Shown piece after piece: positions 44,597 through 56,500 of a DNA stretch of 64,000 nucleotides. A program made the position numbers and the translations under genes. The stretch lies in contig JAWZSP010000004.1 in the NCBI GenBank assembly GCA_034401135.1, positions 3,844,001 to 3,908,000 of the forward strand, written 5' to 3'. Under the pieces are notes generated by a model. The model did no database searches. It saw only the letters and a list, made by a program, of their open reading frames with translations, and was not told where the DNA came from. Position 1 is the stretch's first letter. The number at the start of each line of letters is the position of its first letter. This DNA comes from Volutella citrinella. Its lineage: Eukaryota; Ascomycota; Sordariomycetes; Hypocreales; Nectriaceae.

Positions 44597-46649
44597 ATGT
44601 TTACCCAGCCCATCGCATCGCCTCCGCCCGGCCCAACGACGTCGTCGTCTCGCCCGAGCCGCCTACGAGGCCTGAGCTACCTGCGCAATTACACGCACAA
44701 CCATCTGCTGTCGCGCGACGGCCACAGTGGCAGTGGCAGTGGCAGTGGAAGCGGCAGTGGGAGCACGTCCCCTGCGCACCAGGTTCCCGGTGCTAGCCTG
44801 ACCCGGTCCCTCAGCCATTCGCCCACCACCACAGGCCCACCACCACCACCACCATCAGCGCTGAACAATCACCACTTGACCCTCGTCAGTTCCACGCCCG
44901 ACCCCGTGAGCTATTCTTCTGGCACCTCGCCTGCACCCGCATCTACACCCCCGACCAATTCCACGACGCCGACGCCGACGCCTGTGGCTGCCGTGACAAA
45001 CAGCTCGCAACCTGCCTCCGACGTGTCAGTCACGGCCACACCTGCCCAGCAGCAGCCTTCTGCACGCAGCGACACAGTCCCCCCCACTGCTGCCTCTGCC
45101 AGTGCAGAGTCCTCTGCCCCATCTGCCGACATCGTGGCGACGGCAACAACGACGACTATAGCACCAGCGACAAACTCCTCCTCCACCCCCTCCCTTAGCG
45201 TTACCGATCCTCTACAAGAACAATCTGAAATGACGAGGAGTCGCCCTGACGCCGCTGGCGACGCCGCCACCGCGGGCACTACAACAACAGCCACAGACAA
45301 CATGCCCTCGATCCGTCTCTCTGCCTACTATGACCCGCGCTCAGCCCGCCCGTCGCTCACCTTCTCGCCCATCTCTCGAACCCTGCCCACCGGCACCGAA
45401 AAAATTCGCGTCGGCCGCTACTCTGAGCGCGACAGCCAATCTATGGCCAACACACCTGGCAACCAGCCCTCGGCCGCTGCTGTCGGCTTCAAGAGCAAGG
45501 TTGTCAGCCGACGACACTGCGAATTCTGGTGCGAAGATGGCAAGTGGTACATCAAGGACGTCAAGAGCTCGTCTGGCACCTTTCTCAACCACATTCGCCT
45601 CAGCCCTCCGTCCCAGGAGAGCAGGGCCTTCCCCGTCAACGATGGCGACATTGTTCAGCTGGGCATCGACTTCAAGGGTGGAGAGGAGATGATCTTCCGA
45701 TGCGTCAAGATGAGGCTGGAGCTCAACCGTGGATGGCAGAACAAGCTGAACACATTCAAGTAAGTTGCCTACAGCGACCCGAAACCCAGGCTATGCAAGG
45801 CCCCGAAGGCTAATCTCAATCTTCTCTACAGCATGGCTGCCCACAAGAGGCTCCAGACAATGGCCGCCACCGGAGCGACAGCAGGAACAGGCAGCTCCCA
45901 AGACTGCTCAATATGTTTGAGCTCTATTGCTGTACGATATCCCTCGACCCTCGAGTTTCCATTTCCCTTCGCTAACATGCCCGTAGCCGTGCCAATCCCT
46001 GTTTGTGGCACCTTGCTCACACACTTGGCATTTCAAGTGTGTGAGATCTCTACTCACCTCGCCCCAGTACCCAATCTTCATCTGTCCCAATTGCCGCGCA
46101 GGCGCCGACCTGGAAGCCGATGTGGATGAACTGGCCGAGGAGTGGGAGCAGCTGAAGGAGGAAGAGGAGGCCGGATCTGAGCCCCAAGTCGAAGCTCCCA
46201 GCGATGTCAGCCCAGTCGTGGGCCCGATTGAGACAGAGCCCGCAGCTGTGGCAGCACCTGCTCCGCTACTGGATCCTCCAGCGCCAGATGCAGAACCAGA
46301 AGTAAGCGATCAGGATAGCGATCTCATGGACACGACCGTCAACATGACGCCAGACGCGCCTCAGCGAAACCCCCCACACGCAGTGTCCTCCCCCCTCCCG
46401 ATTAGGGGCCCATCTTCTGGAGCAGGTCGCCCAAGTCCCCTGCGAGACAGCCGCACGCCGTCACCGCCCGGCCTCGCAAACGGGGCGGAAGGCCCCATCA
46501 CGCCGAGAAACAATGCCGGGCCCTGGGTCTTTGACGGCAGTGCAGGGCGTGAAGGAGGCCCTGCGACAACAGAAATGACGAGCCTCGATGCTGCTGCAGA
46601 CCTGAACGCCAACGGTCAAACCGGAAGCAATGAAACTGTCTCGCGATAG
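44597..46649 (+). CDS. FHA-RING E3 ubiquitin ligase, Dma1/Dma2 type
   Basis: Three exons: 44597-45759, 45832-45931 and 45987-46649 (641 residues). The start is MFTQPIASPPPG; the frame is open 29 codons further left. Residues 1-235 are a disordered Ser/Thr/Pro region with a (GS)n run at about 45-56. The FHA domain covers about 236-380, with IRVGRYSER, VVSRRHCEFW and SSSGTFLNHIRLSP, the phosphothreonine-binding features. A RING finger starts at about residue 413 (CSIC) and includes CSHTWHFKC and CPNC. A disordered acidic tail follows. Known role: Dma proteins control septin dynamics, spindle position and mitotic exit, acting as E3 ligases on phosphorylated targets. FHA before RING is the order expected. 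Confidence 0.93.
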
Positions 46650-47630
46650 CATCGCTGAGCGGGCTCCGGGCAGTGCGGTTGATGCTGCGCCTTGGCTATT
46701 AGAACCAGCATCACTAATTTTAACCACCCCGCGTGTTCGAGTGTTTGTTGCGAAGAGAAGGACGGATTGAGAGTAAACGTGTAATGGAGACGCCTTCAGT
46801 CTAGAGCTTTCTGGGCTATCTTGCATTGAGCATGGGTGTTGAGGAGTTTCTCAGACACAGCTACCCAGCATGACGGGTTATTATGGGGACTGGCTTTCTT
46901 TGTTCCCTTTCTTGTCCTTTCTGTTTTGTTTTGATTAATAGTTCTATCATTAAGGCATGGCGGCACAGCGATCTTGGAAGGCGGCACATTTTGCTTTCAA
47001 CGATAGATAGAGTATGACAAACGTCTATCCAGCCCCCTAAAACAGCCACTGCGTGCTGGTGGTAGCATTCTGATCATGCGCACCCTCCGAGGCTCTCCCT
47101 TGCGTTGTATCTGCCTGCACAAGGGCACCAATATGCCGTCATTGACACATGATCACCAGGAATCTGATATTACATATCATGACCAAAAGGCAATATTGAC
47201 AGTGCCGTCACACAGATCAAGACGGCAGCTTGCATGATTCCATGGGAGGAGCCCTCTGCAAACCGTCCTTCCTTTTTCTGCCTTGTGCGATCTCGTGGCG
47301 AACTGGGCACCGCCGCTTGTTTTGGAATCATGGGACACCCTCGCAAGCCTCGCTCGCCCTGTCTGGGCTCCCGCCAAACCTGCAGAGCAACCTGGTTCCG
47401 GTTATGTCATCAGCGCCCCACGGCGCTGAGATGATCCGGCCTATCGCGGCCCCGATAAACCCACCCCCAGGGCCTGCCCCTGCCCGGAAAGCCCGCTGGA
47501 AGGCTCTCTCGGCCGGGGGCGGCGCCAAATTTCACAACGACAAAGCCGCTGGTCGCAAACTCGTCAACGACTGCATAGCATTGTATTGTTTCTGGTCGAA
47601 CCCTGCGCCAGGCCAGCAGCAGCACACAAT
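46650..47630. other. Intergenic: DMA1 3' flank and MPP-alpha promoter
   Basis: About 1 kb between two plus-strand genes. An AT-richer part (46730-47200) suits the DMA1 3' UTR and terminator. From about 47390 the sequence is GC-rich up to the MPP-alpha ATG. ORFs on both strands near 47.2-47.9 kb are shadows without motifs. Confidence 0.45.
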
Positions 47631-49435
47631 ATGCTTCGACAATTGAACGCACGTCTGCCCACCAGGGCTCGGGCCTCTGGCTCGCGTCTGCTTGGCCAGG
47701 CCTCTTCCAAGCTGTGGCTGCCGCGGAGGTCCATGGCCACTGTCCAAGTCGAGGGCATCCCCAAGGTAACTCGGCGACGAAGCGTTCCCAGTCACTCAAG
47801 GCCTCGAAGGTACTCTCAAAAGATGCTAACGCTTGCTCATAGGAGCCCACCGACCTTGACCGCGTCACAACCCTGCCCAACGGCCTCCGCGTCGCCTCCG
47901 AGGCCTTGCCCGGCTCCTTCTCTGGCGTCGGCGTCTATATCGAGGGGGGCTCACGCTTCGAAAACGAGTCGATACGAGGCGTGTCGCACATCATGGACCG
48001 GCTGGCCTTCAAGTCGACCTCGAAGCGGTCCGCCGACGACATGCTCGAGCAGGTCGAAGCCCTCGGCGGCAATATCCAGTGCGCCTCGTCGCGGGAGAGC
48101 ATGATGTACCAGGCCGCTACATTCAACAACGCCGTGCCCACCACCATTGGCCTGCTGGCCGAGACGATCCGGGACCCCCGCATCACTGAGGACGAAGTCG
48201 CTGAGCAAATCGAGACGGCCCGTTACGAGATCGGCGAGATCTGGAGCAAGCCGGAGCTGATCCTGCCCGAGCTGGTGCACACGGCCGCATACAAGGACAA
48301 CACACTCGGCAACCCCCTACTCTGCCCGGAGCACCGCCTGGGCAGCATCGACCGGAACACCGTCATGACGTACCGCGATCTCTTTTACCGCCCCGAGCGC
48401 ATGGTGGTGGCCTTTGCCGGAGTCGAGCATGAGGAGGCTGTCCGGCTGACCCAGCAGTTCTTTGGTGACATGCCCAAGGGAGCCCCCGAGCTGTCCCGGA
48501 CCGGCTCGGAGACGAGTGAGAGCTATGTCTCCGATGGCGAGACCAGTGCTTCTCCCCTCTCCTCTGCCTCATCCTCGCCATCCTCCTCTCCCAACCTCCT
48601 TTCCAAGATCCCCTTCTTCAAGAACATATCCACCTCTGCTCCCCAGAACGCCGCCGTTCAGAACACCCCCCCCTCTGCTCTCGAAATCCAGCAGCCTGCC
48701 CGCTACACCGGCGGCTTCCTCTCTCTTCCCGCGCAGCCCCCCTCGCTGAGTGGCATCCCCAACTTCACCCACATTCACCTCGCTTTTGAGGGACTGCCCG
48801 TCGCCTCCGACGACATCTATGCGCTCGCTACGCTGCAGACGCTGCTAGGCGGCGGCGGCTCCTTCTCGGCCGGTGGCCCCGGCAAGGGGATGTACTCGCG
48901 CCTCTACACCAACGTGCTCAACCAGTACGGCTGGGTCGAGTCTTGCGTTGCCTTCAACCACTCCTACACCGACTCGGGCCTGTTCGGCATCTCCGCGTCC
49001 TGTCTCCCTGGCCGCACCGCTGCCATGCTCGACGTCATGTGCCAGGAGCTGCGTTCCCTGACGCTAAACCAAGGCTTCTCGCAGCTGGGCGAGGTTGAGG
49101 TGACTCGCGCCAAGAACCAGCTGCGCTCCAGCTTGCTCATGAACCTCGAGAGCCGCATGGTTGAGCTCGAGGACCTTGGCCGCTCCATCCAGGTCCACGG
49201 CCGTAAGGTCCCGGTCCGCGACATGTGCAACCGCATCGAGGCCCTCACCGTCGAGGATCTCCGCCGCGTCGCCACCATGGTCGTCGGCGGCATGGTCAAG
49301 AACCCGGGCGGCGGAAGCGGTGCGCCCACCGTCGTGCTGCAGGAGGCTCAGGCGTACGGCGTCAGCAGCCACACCATGACCTGGGACCAGATCCAGGACC
49401 GCATTGAGAGCTGGAAGCTGGGCAGCCGGCAGTGA
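47631..49435 (+). CDS. MAS2: Mitochondrial processing peptidase alpha subunit
   Basis: Two exons: 47631-47765 and 47843-49435, phase 0 (575 residues). The N-terminus is an Arg/Leu/Ser-rich amphipathic mitochondrial targeting sequence, with a likely cleavage before about residue 35. The M16 peptidase domain begins at TTLPNGLRVASEALPGSFSGVGVYIEGGS. At the position of the HxxEH zinc motif of the catalytic beta subunit it has HIMDRLAF, so this is the non-catalytic alpha subunit. The alpha-specific glycine-rich loop (LGGGGSFSAGGPGKGM) lies at about 380-395. A Ser/Pro-rich insertion of about 70 residues at about 261-335 separates the two halves. Known role: recognises and feeds presequences to the beta subunit in the matrix. 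Confidence 0.95.
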
Positions 49436-50303
49436 TGACCCATGTCTCGACATGCATATATTGCACAGACACACTTCGGTCGACACAGCAATCCATCTTA
49501 ACCTGCGAGCCCACTCGCCAAATCCCGCGGTAGCGAGATGTCGAACATGGGACGGAATGTATAATAGGCAGCATTACTTTGTACGGCATACACTCTCACA
49601 CGATCACACGCTGCCCCAGCACTCGGTGGAACTTGTCCACCCCTCGACGGGGGATGGAAGTAATCTGTATACATACGCATCTGTCTGGGGAGGTAGATTG
49701 CTCCAGGCAGCAGCATTTGGGGACGGCGCTGGGGCTTTCACACACATGGAGCAGACGGACGGTGGTGGCGGGGGATTCAGTCATGTACACAAACAAGAGA
49801 GAGAGGCTGGGGTCTGTAAAACAGCATTTGTTCGCAACTACTAGACTATTTTGGATGAAATGAATAAATCCGTGTAAGAAGTATCGAGCCTTGGCCTGGA
49901 AACTTAAAGGTATCTTTGCTGTCGAGTTCGTAAGACGCAACATGAGAGCGGTTAGAAGCAAACTGTCTTGATGCCGAAATGTTGTCGCTACTCACACAAA
50001 GCACCAACAATATTGCCCTGTCAGCGATCAATGCCGCAAACACGCTTCACAAGAGAGTTGCACAGTTTGTGTATTACTTTGTCACATGCTGGCCTGTTGT
50101 TACCTATTCTAGTACCTGTATCTATACGCCCGTCCATTGGCTTGTTTGGGATATCGTGCTTTCCAATGTATCATTTTCCTTGTTCATGTCCGAAAATTTC
50201 CCAGTTCATCAAGAAAAAATATACCGCTTTGTCTGTAAACTCCAAATCGCTTTAGTAGAATATCCTTCGTCCGGGGTGGACTGGTCATAGCTGCCACTCC
50301 AGG
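49436..50303. other. Convergent 3' region of MPP-alpha and the YML020W-like gene
   Basis: 868 bp between tail-to-tail genes. An AATAAA-like word occurs near 49862 and AT-rich sequence near 50150-50270. No RNA gene or supported ORF was found. Confidence 0.45.
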
Positions 50304-53042
50304 CTATAGCTTCGATCGGATAGCCTCAAGGCGGTACTTGACATCCTTGAGGGCCTTATTTGTTGGTTTCCAGTCGTCAAACTGTCGTAGCAGCTCCGCC
50401 GCTTCATTACTCAGCTCTGTCCGCACAAAGTCCTCTTCTAACAGCCCGCGCATGATCCACGGTAGAACATACGGGTTCGGTGAAGTCAGCGGGCCCTTCC
50501 TAGGGGCGATGTGGCATGGTTGCAGAGGGCCAGAGTCTTGTACTGCAGTCTCGAGAACATGCGACACAGCGAGGTCATAAACAGCAGCATCGTAGTAAAT
50601 ACGTGAGTGGCCCTCCCCTGAGTAGAGAGAACCAGCGAGCGGAATCGATAGCTCACGGATGAGCCCGTGGTCCGAGACGCCTAGATTGCGCAATTTGAGA
50701 GCGAATCCTACAAGATTCGCAATGAAATCTGGAGCATGGACGCGGCCATCGATGAAAACCGCGCGGTAGATGTATGGATGGTCAGCAGGAGAGTAAATTG
50801 CAGACTGTCGATCATGTCAGCGAATCAATGCTTCGTCAAACAGTGGGTGGTATCCGTAACATACTTCCATGGGAACCAGCTGATCATCGATGCTGCCGAT
50901 GAACGTAATACGGGCTCCGTGGTCGACCACGTGCTTTAACGAGGCTTCGAATCGTTTTGAGTTCTCGCTATCTGGGTTCCCAAACTCCCAAAGTTCTGCG
51001 GCTGACCCCATCAGCAGCCCAGATTTGTATTCCGGAAATGGCCCCAGCGCAACTCCGGCCATGGCACACACGCCAATCTTCGCGTGGGTGATAATGCCAA
51101 GGTCGATGAGTTTCTCAAGTAGCATAATACTAACGGGCACGCCTTGGGAATGGCAGGCAATGACGACGAGGTCTGCGCTCCGTATGTGGTCGATCCAGTT
51201 CAGCATCAGCTTCCACAGGTTTTCCACACGATCCTTGATCTTGCCCTCTCCTTCGAGAGCCACCTTCTCAATTTCGCAGTCACCACACCCGTGCTCATCG
51301 GCCCATCGACGGATAGCATCCGCGCAAAGACCAGCAAATCGGAGCGAAGTCCCGGTGGGTTGACCGATCATCGGTCGCAGGTAGCTGGCAGGAAAGAGGC
51401 CATGGACGCCAATGGCTATGGCTTTTCGAATACGTGGGGGTTCTTGGAGGCGGACAAGCTGCTTGGCCGGTACCTGTTTCGTGCGGAGGAGAAATTGAGC
51501 TATTTGCTTCAATATGGATGGGTTCTCCTTCATTCGATATGTGCTTTGAAACGAAGGGAGGAGCAAGTTTGTGTGCGACTTGACGGATGATTCAGATTCG
51601 GCAATTGATTTGTTCGAGGAATGTACCTTTGCACTAGGGGTGGCTGGCTGAACTGAATCTTGTTGAGGTTGCTGCTGCGGCTGCTGGTTTTGTCGAGGCG
51701 TAGAAGACAGAGGGGTGGAGGCGCCTGATGGTGATGGCGATGGAGAGTCGATATCAATCGACTGTGGCCGAACACGCTTCTTTCTCCATGTTGACTTGGC
51801 CGGTTGTCGAATATCCTTTGGTTGGGATGCCTTGGTTGCTTCCTTAGTTGGTGATTGGGACACATCACATTCCTCCATGGGTTTCGGGTCAGCTTCAGAC
51901 CTGTCGCCTATTATGGCTATCTCCCCAGACTCATGCAGCGCAGGCGTGTTCTCCGCCTTGGGCGAGTCCTTTGCCCAGAATGCCCACGTGGAGCCGGCTT
52001 TGGGTGCAGCCTCGTGCTTATGCGGGGTCGTAGTGGGAGCCGGCGCGTCCGTCATGTTGACATCCTCCGATTGCTGCTCATGCGCCGAATTCGACGGAGG
52101 GGTAGGTTTCAACGGTGAATCAGCTTGCGGTTTGCCAGATGCTGCCCAGAAGCCGAACCAGGAGCTGGGCGGCGCGCTCTTGGGGGCCTCGGGAGTATCG
52201 GCGTCTGGAGGTGTCGTCTGGTTCTCTGGTGTAGAAGGACGGGCCTGGAAATCATCTTTGGAATCATCCGGATTGCCCATTTCGACGTCTCCCAGTCCAG
52301 CTGTTGGTGCAATCTGTGTTTCTGTAAATGGTGTTTTTGACCACCAACCGAGCCAAGAAGAGGGTGGTCGTTGAGGTGTGGTTGACTCGGTTTCTGGGGC
52401 AGTAGTTGGAGCGTCCACCGGCTGGACCTCGGCGGCAGGTATTGGTGGTTTCGAATCTGCGTTTTCGTTGGATTCCATAGGTTCGGGTTGGCCTTCGGGT
52501 GCCTCGTTCTTGCCGGATCGTTCGTTCAGTTTGACCTCGGGAATCTTGGGAAGGCCAGATACCGTCCCGGCAGTGCTGATGATGCTCCCCGCATCACTGT
52601 CCTTTTTCGTGTCAAAGCGACTGAGGTCCGCCGCTTTCTTCGACTTGACAGTTCCACCAAGGATGTTCTCTTTCGCTACCGATGTTGAGGCTGTTGCCTT
52701 GGGCGGGCGTGGCCAGGATCCGTACCAGCTCTTTGCTTTTCGAACCTGTGCACGTAGATACCATGAGAGCCTGTCCATAATAAGGATAAACATGTCGACC
52801 AAAATTGGGGGATTTACCTCTTTGTGCTCATTTTGTTCGCAAGGCTGGCTGCGACTCTCCTGTGGTTTGGCAGGCCCGGGCTGTGTTGACGGCATCTGGT
52901 CGCTTTGAGAGTGCACCACGGCAGCCGGGGCAGCCTGTGATTGTGACGTAGGGGACTCGGCTGGGGCAGTGGATGGCTTGGCAATCGAGTTCCTGGTCTT
53001 TGCTTCTGCCGGGTTGGGGCGAGGCCTTTTACGGGGCAGCAT
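50304..53042 (-). CDS. YML020W-like alpha/beta-hydrolase-fold protein
   Basis: Two exons: 53042-50865 and 50804-50304 (892 residues). Residues 1-500 are disordered, rich in Pro/Ser/Ala/Lys, with recurring WFGFWA-, WLGWWS- and WAFWAK-type Trp motifs at about 225-355. The folded part starts after NPSILKQIAQFLL. It contains HGLFPASYLRPMIGQPTGTS, then ADLVVIACHSQGVPVSIML, whose Ser at about residue 632 in CHSQG resembles a nucleophile elbow. Later come GVALGPFPEYKS and, after the intron, YSPADHPYIYRAVFIDG. This matches a fungal family that I associate with yeast YML020W, of unknown function. A possible extra 72-nt in-frame intron lies near 52745-52816. The Trp-bearing linker motifs could be membrane- or partner-binding, but that is inference. 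Confidence 0.8.
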
Positions 53043-53511
53043 CACGGATGAATGAGGCTATGGGCAGCGGCCATGGATCGGGAGATGCAGGACGCTGCCT
53101 GGACTGCGTCGTTGACGTGGGAAGGGTTCATGTGTCAATCGGTCACTGGCGTGCCTGGCGCTGGAGGTCGGGACAAACGTTGGGCGCAGTACGTACTGCG
53201 CTGCGAAGTTACCTAGGCGCCCCGCCAAAATGGTTACACCAGCCAGGCATCGGCGAGGGTGGTAATCATTAGCGGGAACCAGTGACCACTATCGACATGG
53301 AGCTCCCCACAAGGTCGGACTTGGGCAGCGGAACTGGGAAAAACGAATGGCCTAGCGCCACCTGTGGGACAGGCTATCGTTATCAGCTTATCGCCGTCCC
53401 GCGGTATGGGAAAAAAAATTCGAGGCTATGATTTTGTAGGTACGAAATCCCACTCTGGAGAAAGCGAAGCGTGGCAGCATTTCGGTGTATGTTGCGCCAG
53501 CCCTTTCTACA
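53043..53511. promoter_or_regulatory. 469-bp divergent promoter of the YML020W-like gene and RRP5
   Basis: Short shared upstream region. An A-rich word, GGGAAAAAAAATTCGAGG at about 53407-53424, lies about 90 bp before the RRP5 ATG. It resembles the RRPE element (TGAAAATTTT-like) of yeast ribosome-biogenesis promoters. The resemblance is loose. Confidence 0.4.
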
Positions 53512-56500
53512 ATGAGCAACCTCAAACGAAAGGATGCCCCCGGTGGCAATCCTCCTGCAAAGTCGGCAAAGAGCACGAAAGAAGGACGTCCCTCACAGAA
53601 CGATGGCCCTGCGAAGCCCAAGAGGAGCTCCGCCGATGCGCCTCAGAAGGGCCCCGTGGTGTCTCTCTTGAAGGATGAGGAGCCAATGTTCCCTCGTGGT
53701 GGTGGTAGTGTTCTCACTCCGCTAGAACACAAGAAAATCCAGCTGGAGGCCAAGGCCGATGCCATTCGCGACGAAGAATTCAACACGGGCGGGAAGGCGC
53801 TTGCAAAGCAGAAGCGAAAGACGGCACTGAAGCCCAAAAAGAAGGGTGATAAGAAGGGTGACAAGCAGCTCAAGTCTGAAGACGAAGATGCTGTCAAGGT
53901 CGAGAGCTTGAGTTTTAAGGTAAGAGGCTGCGAAGCGGAACCCGAATTGAGAGCAAACTGACACCTTCGCAGCGACTAGTCAAGGGCTCTCTCGTTCTCG
54001 GACAAGTTACCCGTATCAATAATTTGGATATCGAAGTTGCCCTGCCGAACAGTCTTACCGGTCATGTTTCAATTGTCGCAGTTTCGGAGCAATTGACGGA
54101 GCGACTGCAAAGCGACGCTGAGAAGGACGGCGACGAGGAGGAGGAGGATGACGACGACGACGAAAGCGATATTGATCTCGAAACAATTTTCACCGTTGGC
54201 CAATATCTCCGAGCGCATGTCCTTTCCACAATGGATGAGACTGTCACTACTGGCAAGGGCAAGCGACGCATCGAGCTCTCACTCCGACCTGCGGAAACCA
54301 ACACCGGGCTGGAGCGCGACGACGTGGTGGTCGACAGCACTGTCATGGCATCCGTCGTGAGCGTCCAGGACCGCGGATATGTCATGGACTTGGGTATTGA
54401 CAAGTTGAGCGCTTTCCTTCCAAAAAGCGAAGTAGATCGCAACATCGACGAGCAACGGCTGCAGCCTGGTGCTGTCTTCCTCTGCCAAGTCACCTCCAAG
54501 GGCGCCAACGGCAAGATCGCACAGCTTTCCCTGGCGCAAAAGAAGATCGGAAACCCCAGAAACGTGCCCGATGCCACAACTGTCAATACATTCCTTCCTG
54601 GTACTATGGTGGACGTCTTGGTATCAAACACTGACCGCAGAGGCTTTGCTGGCAAAGTGTTGGGTCATCTTGATGTTACTGCCGATCTCATCCACTCCGG
54701 CGTCGGCCCTGCTGGTGTCAGCCTTTCCTCCGCCTACAAGATTGGCTCCCGAGTCAAGGCTCGAGTCATCTGCAACTTCCCAGCCGCCAAGGAACCTCGC
54801 CTTGGCATCTCCCTACTCCCCCACATCACATCTCTCGAGCTCAAGCGACCTACCAAGGCTACAGACGCCAAGCGACTACCCACAGACGTTCTTCCAATCT
54901 CATCACTTGTTGAGAAGTGCACTGTTCGACAGGTTGAGGCAGAAATTGGCCTGTTCGTCGACATTGGCATCCCCGGTCTCAGTGGCTTTGTTCACATTTC
55001 TCGAGTCAAGGATGGCAAGGTCGATGCGCTGTATGAGGCGAGTGGCCCATACAAGGTCGGTTCCGAGCACAAGGGCCGAGTCGTTGGCTACAACCAGATG
55101 GATGGCATCTTTCACCTCTCGTTTGAGAAATCCGTGCTGGAACAGCAATACCTGCGACTCGATGATATTCCGATTGGCGCCATAGTAACCTGTGACGTTG
55201 AGAAGGTGGTCATCGATGCGAGCGGTGTCAGTGGCATCATTGTCAAGGTCGCGGAGGGAATCACGGGCTTTGTTCCTGAGCGTCACTTGGCTGATGTCCG
55301 GCTGCAGCACCCCGAGAAGAAGTTCCGACAGGGCATGAAGGTCAAGGCTCGTGTTCTTTCTATCGATCTATCCAAGAAGAAGATGCACTTAACTCTGAAG
55401 AAAACCCTGGTCAACTCGGAGGCGCCCATCATCAAGTCTCTGGAGGATGCCAGCGTTGGTATGCAAGTTCCCGGTACCATCATTCGAATCCAGCCGTCCG
55501 GAGCCTATACCCAATTCTTTGGTTCCGTCAAGGGTTTCCTGCCTGTTTCTGAGATGAGCGAGGCCTACATTCGCGATCCTCAAGAGCATTTCCGTGTCGG
55601 GCAGGTAGTCAACGTGCATGTTCTGGATGTTGACCCAGAGACCAACCGACTGGTTGTCTCCTGCAAAGACCCGTCTGCCTTTGGACTTGACAAGCAAAAC
55701 GCCTTGAAAACCCTTAAGATTGGCGACCTCGTCTCCGCCAAGGTTACTGAAAAGACGGATGACCAGATCTTCGTTGAGCTCGAGGACAACAACCTGAGGG
55801 CCATTCTCCCCGTGGGACAGCTCACGGACAAGTCCGCCTCGAAGAACCAATACGCATGGAAGCGGATTTCGGTCGGTCAGACCATCTCTAACCTGATGGT
55901 GCTTGATAAGAACGAGAACCGTCGCGCCCTCATTCTCACGCAGAAGCCCAGTCTCATTCTTGCATCCAAGAACAAGTCTCTCATTTCCAAGTTTGAAGAT
56001 GCCAAAGAGGGCAAGGTTGTTGCCGGATTTGTTAGAAACATCACCCTCACGGCCGTTTTCGTGCAATTCGGTGGAAATCTGAATGCACTCCTGCCCAAGT
56101 CACGTCTCTCGGCTGATGCGCAGGCCCAGCCCGATTTCGGCATGCAAAAGCACCAGTCCATCGAAGTCAAGATCATTTCCCTGCTTCCGGATCTCAACAG
56201 GATCATGGTTGCACCCGTCGACTATGAGGAGAAGCCAGTGGCCGACAAGAAGAGCAAGTCGTCCGACAAGGCCCCTGCTCCCGCTGACAACCTAGGCTTT
56301 GGCACCGTCACCCGAGCTAAGATCACATCTATCAAGGACACACAGCTTAACGTGCAACTAGTCGACACCCAGGTTCAGGGCCGCATCGACGTTTCACAGG
56401 TTTTTGATAGCTATGATGCGATCCAAGACCCCAAGGATCCTCTCGATTCCTTCAAGAAGGGCAAGACCCTCAAGGTGCGGATTATGGGAGTTCACGACGC

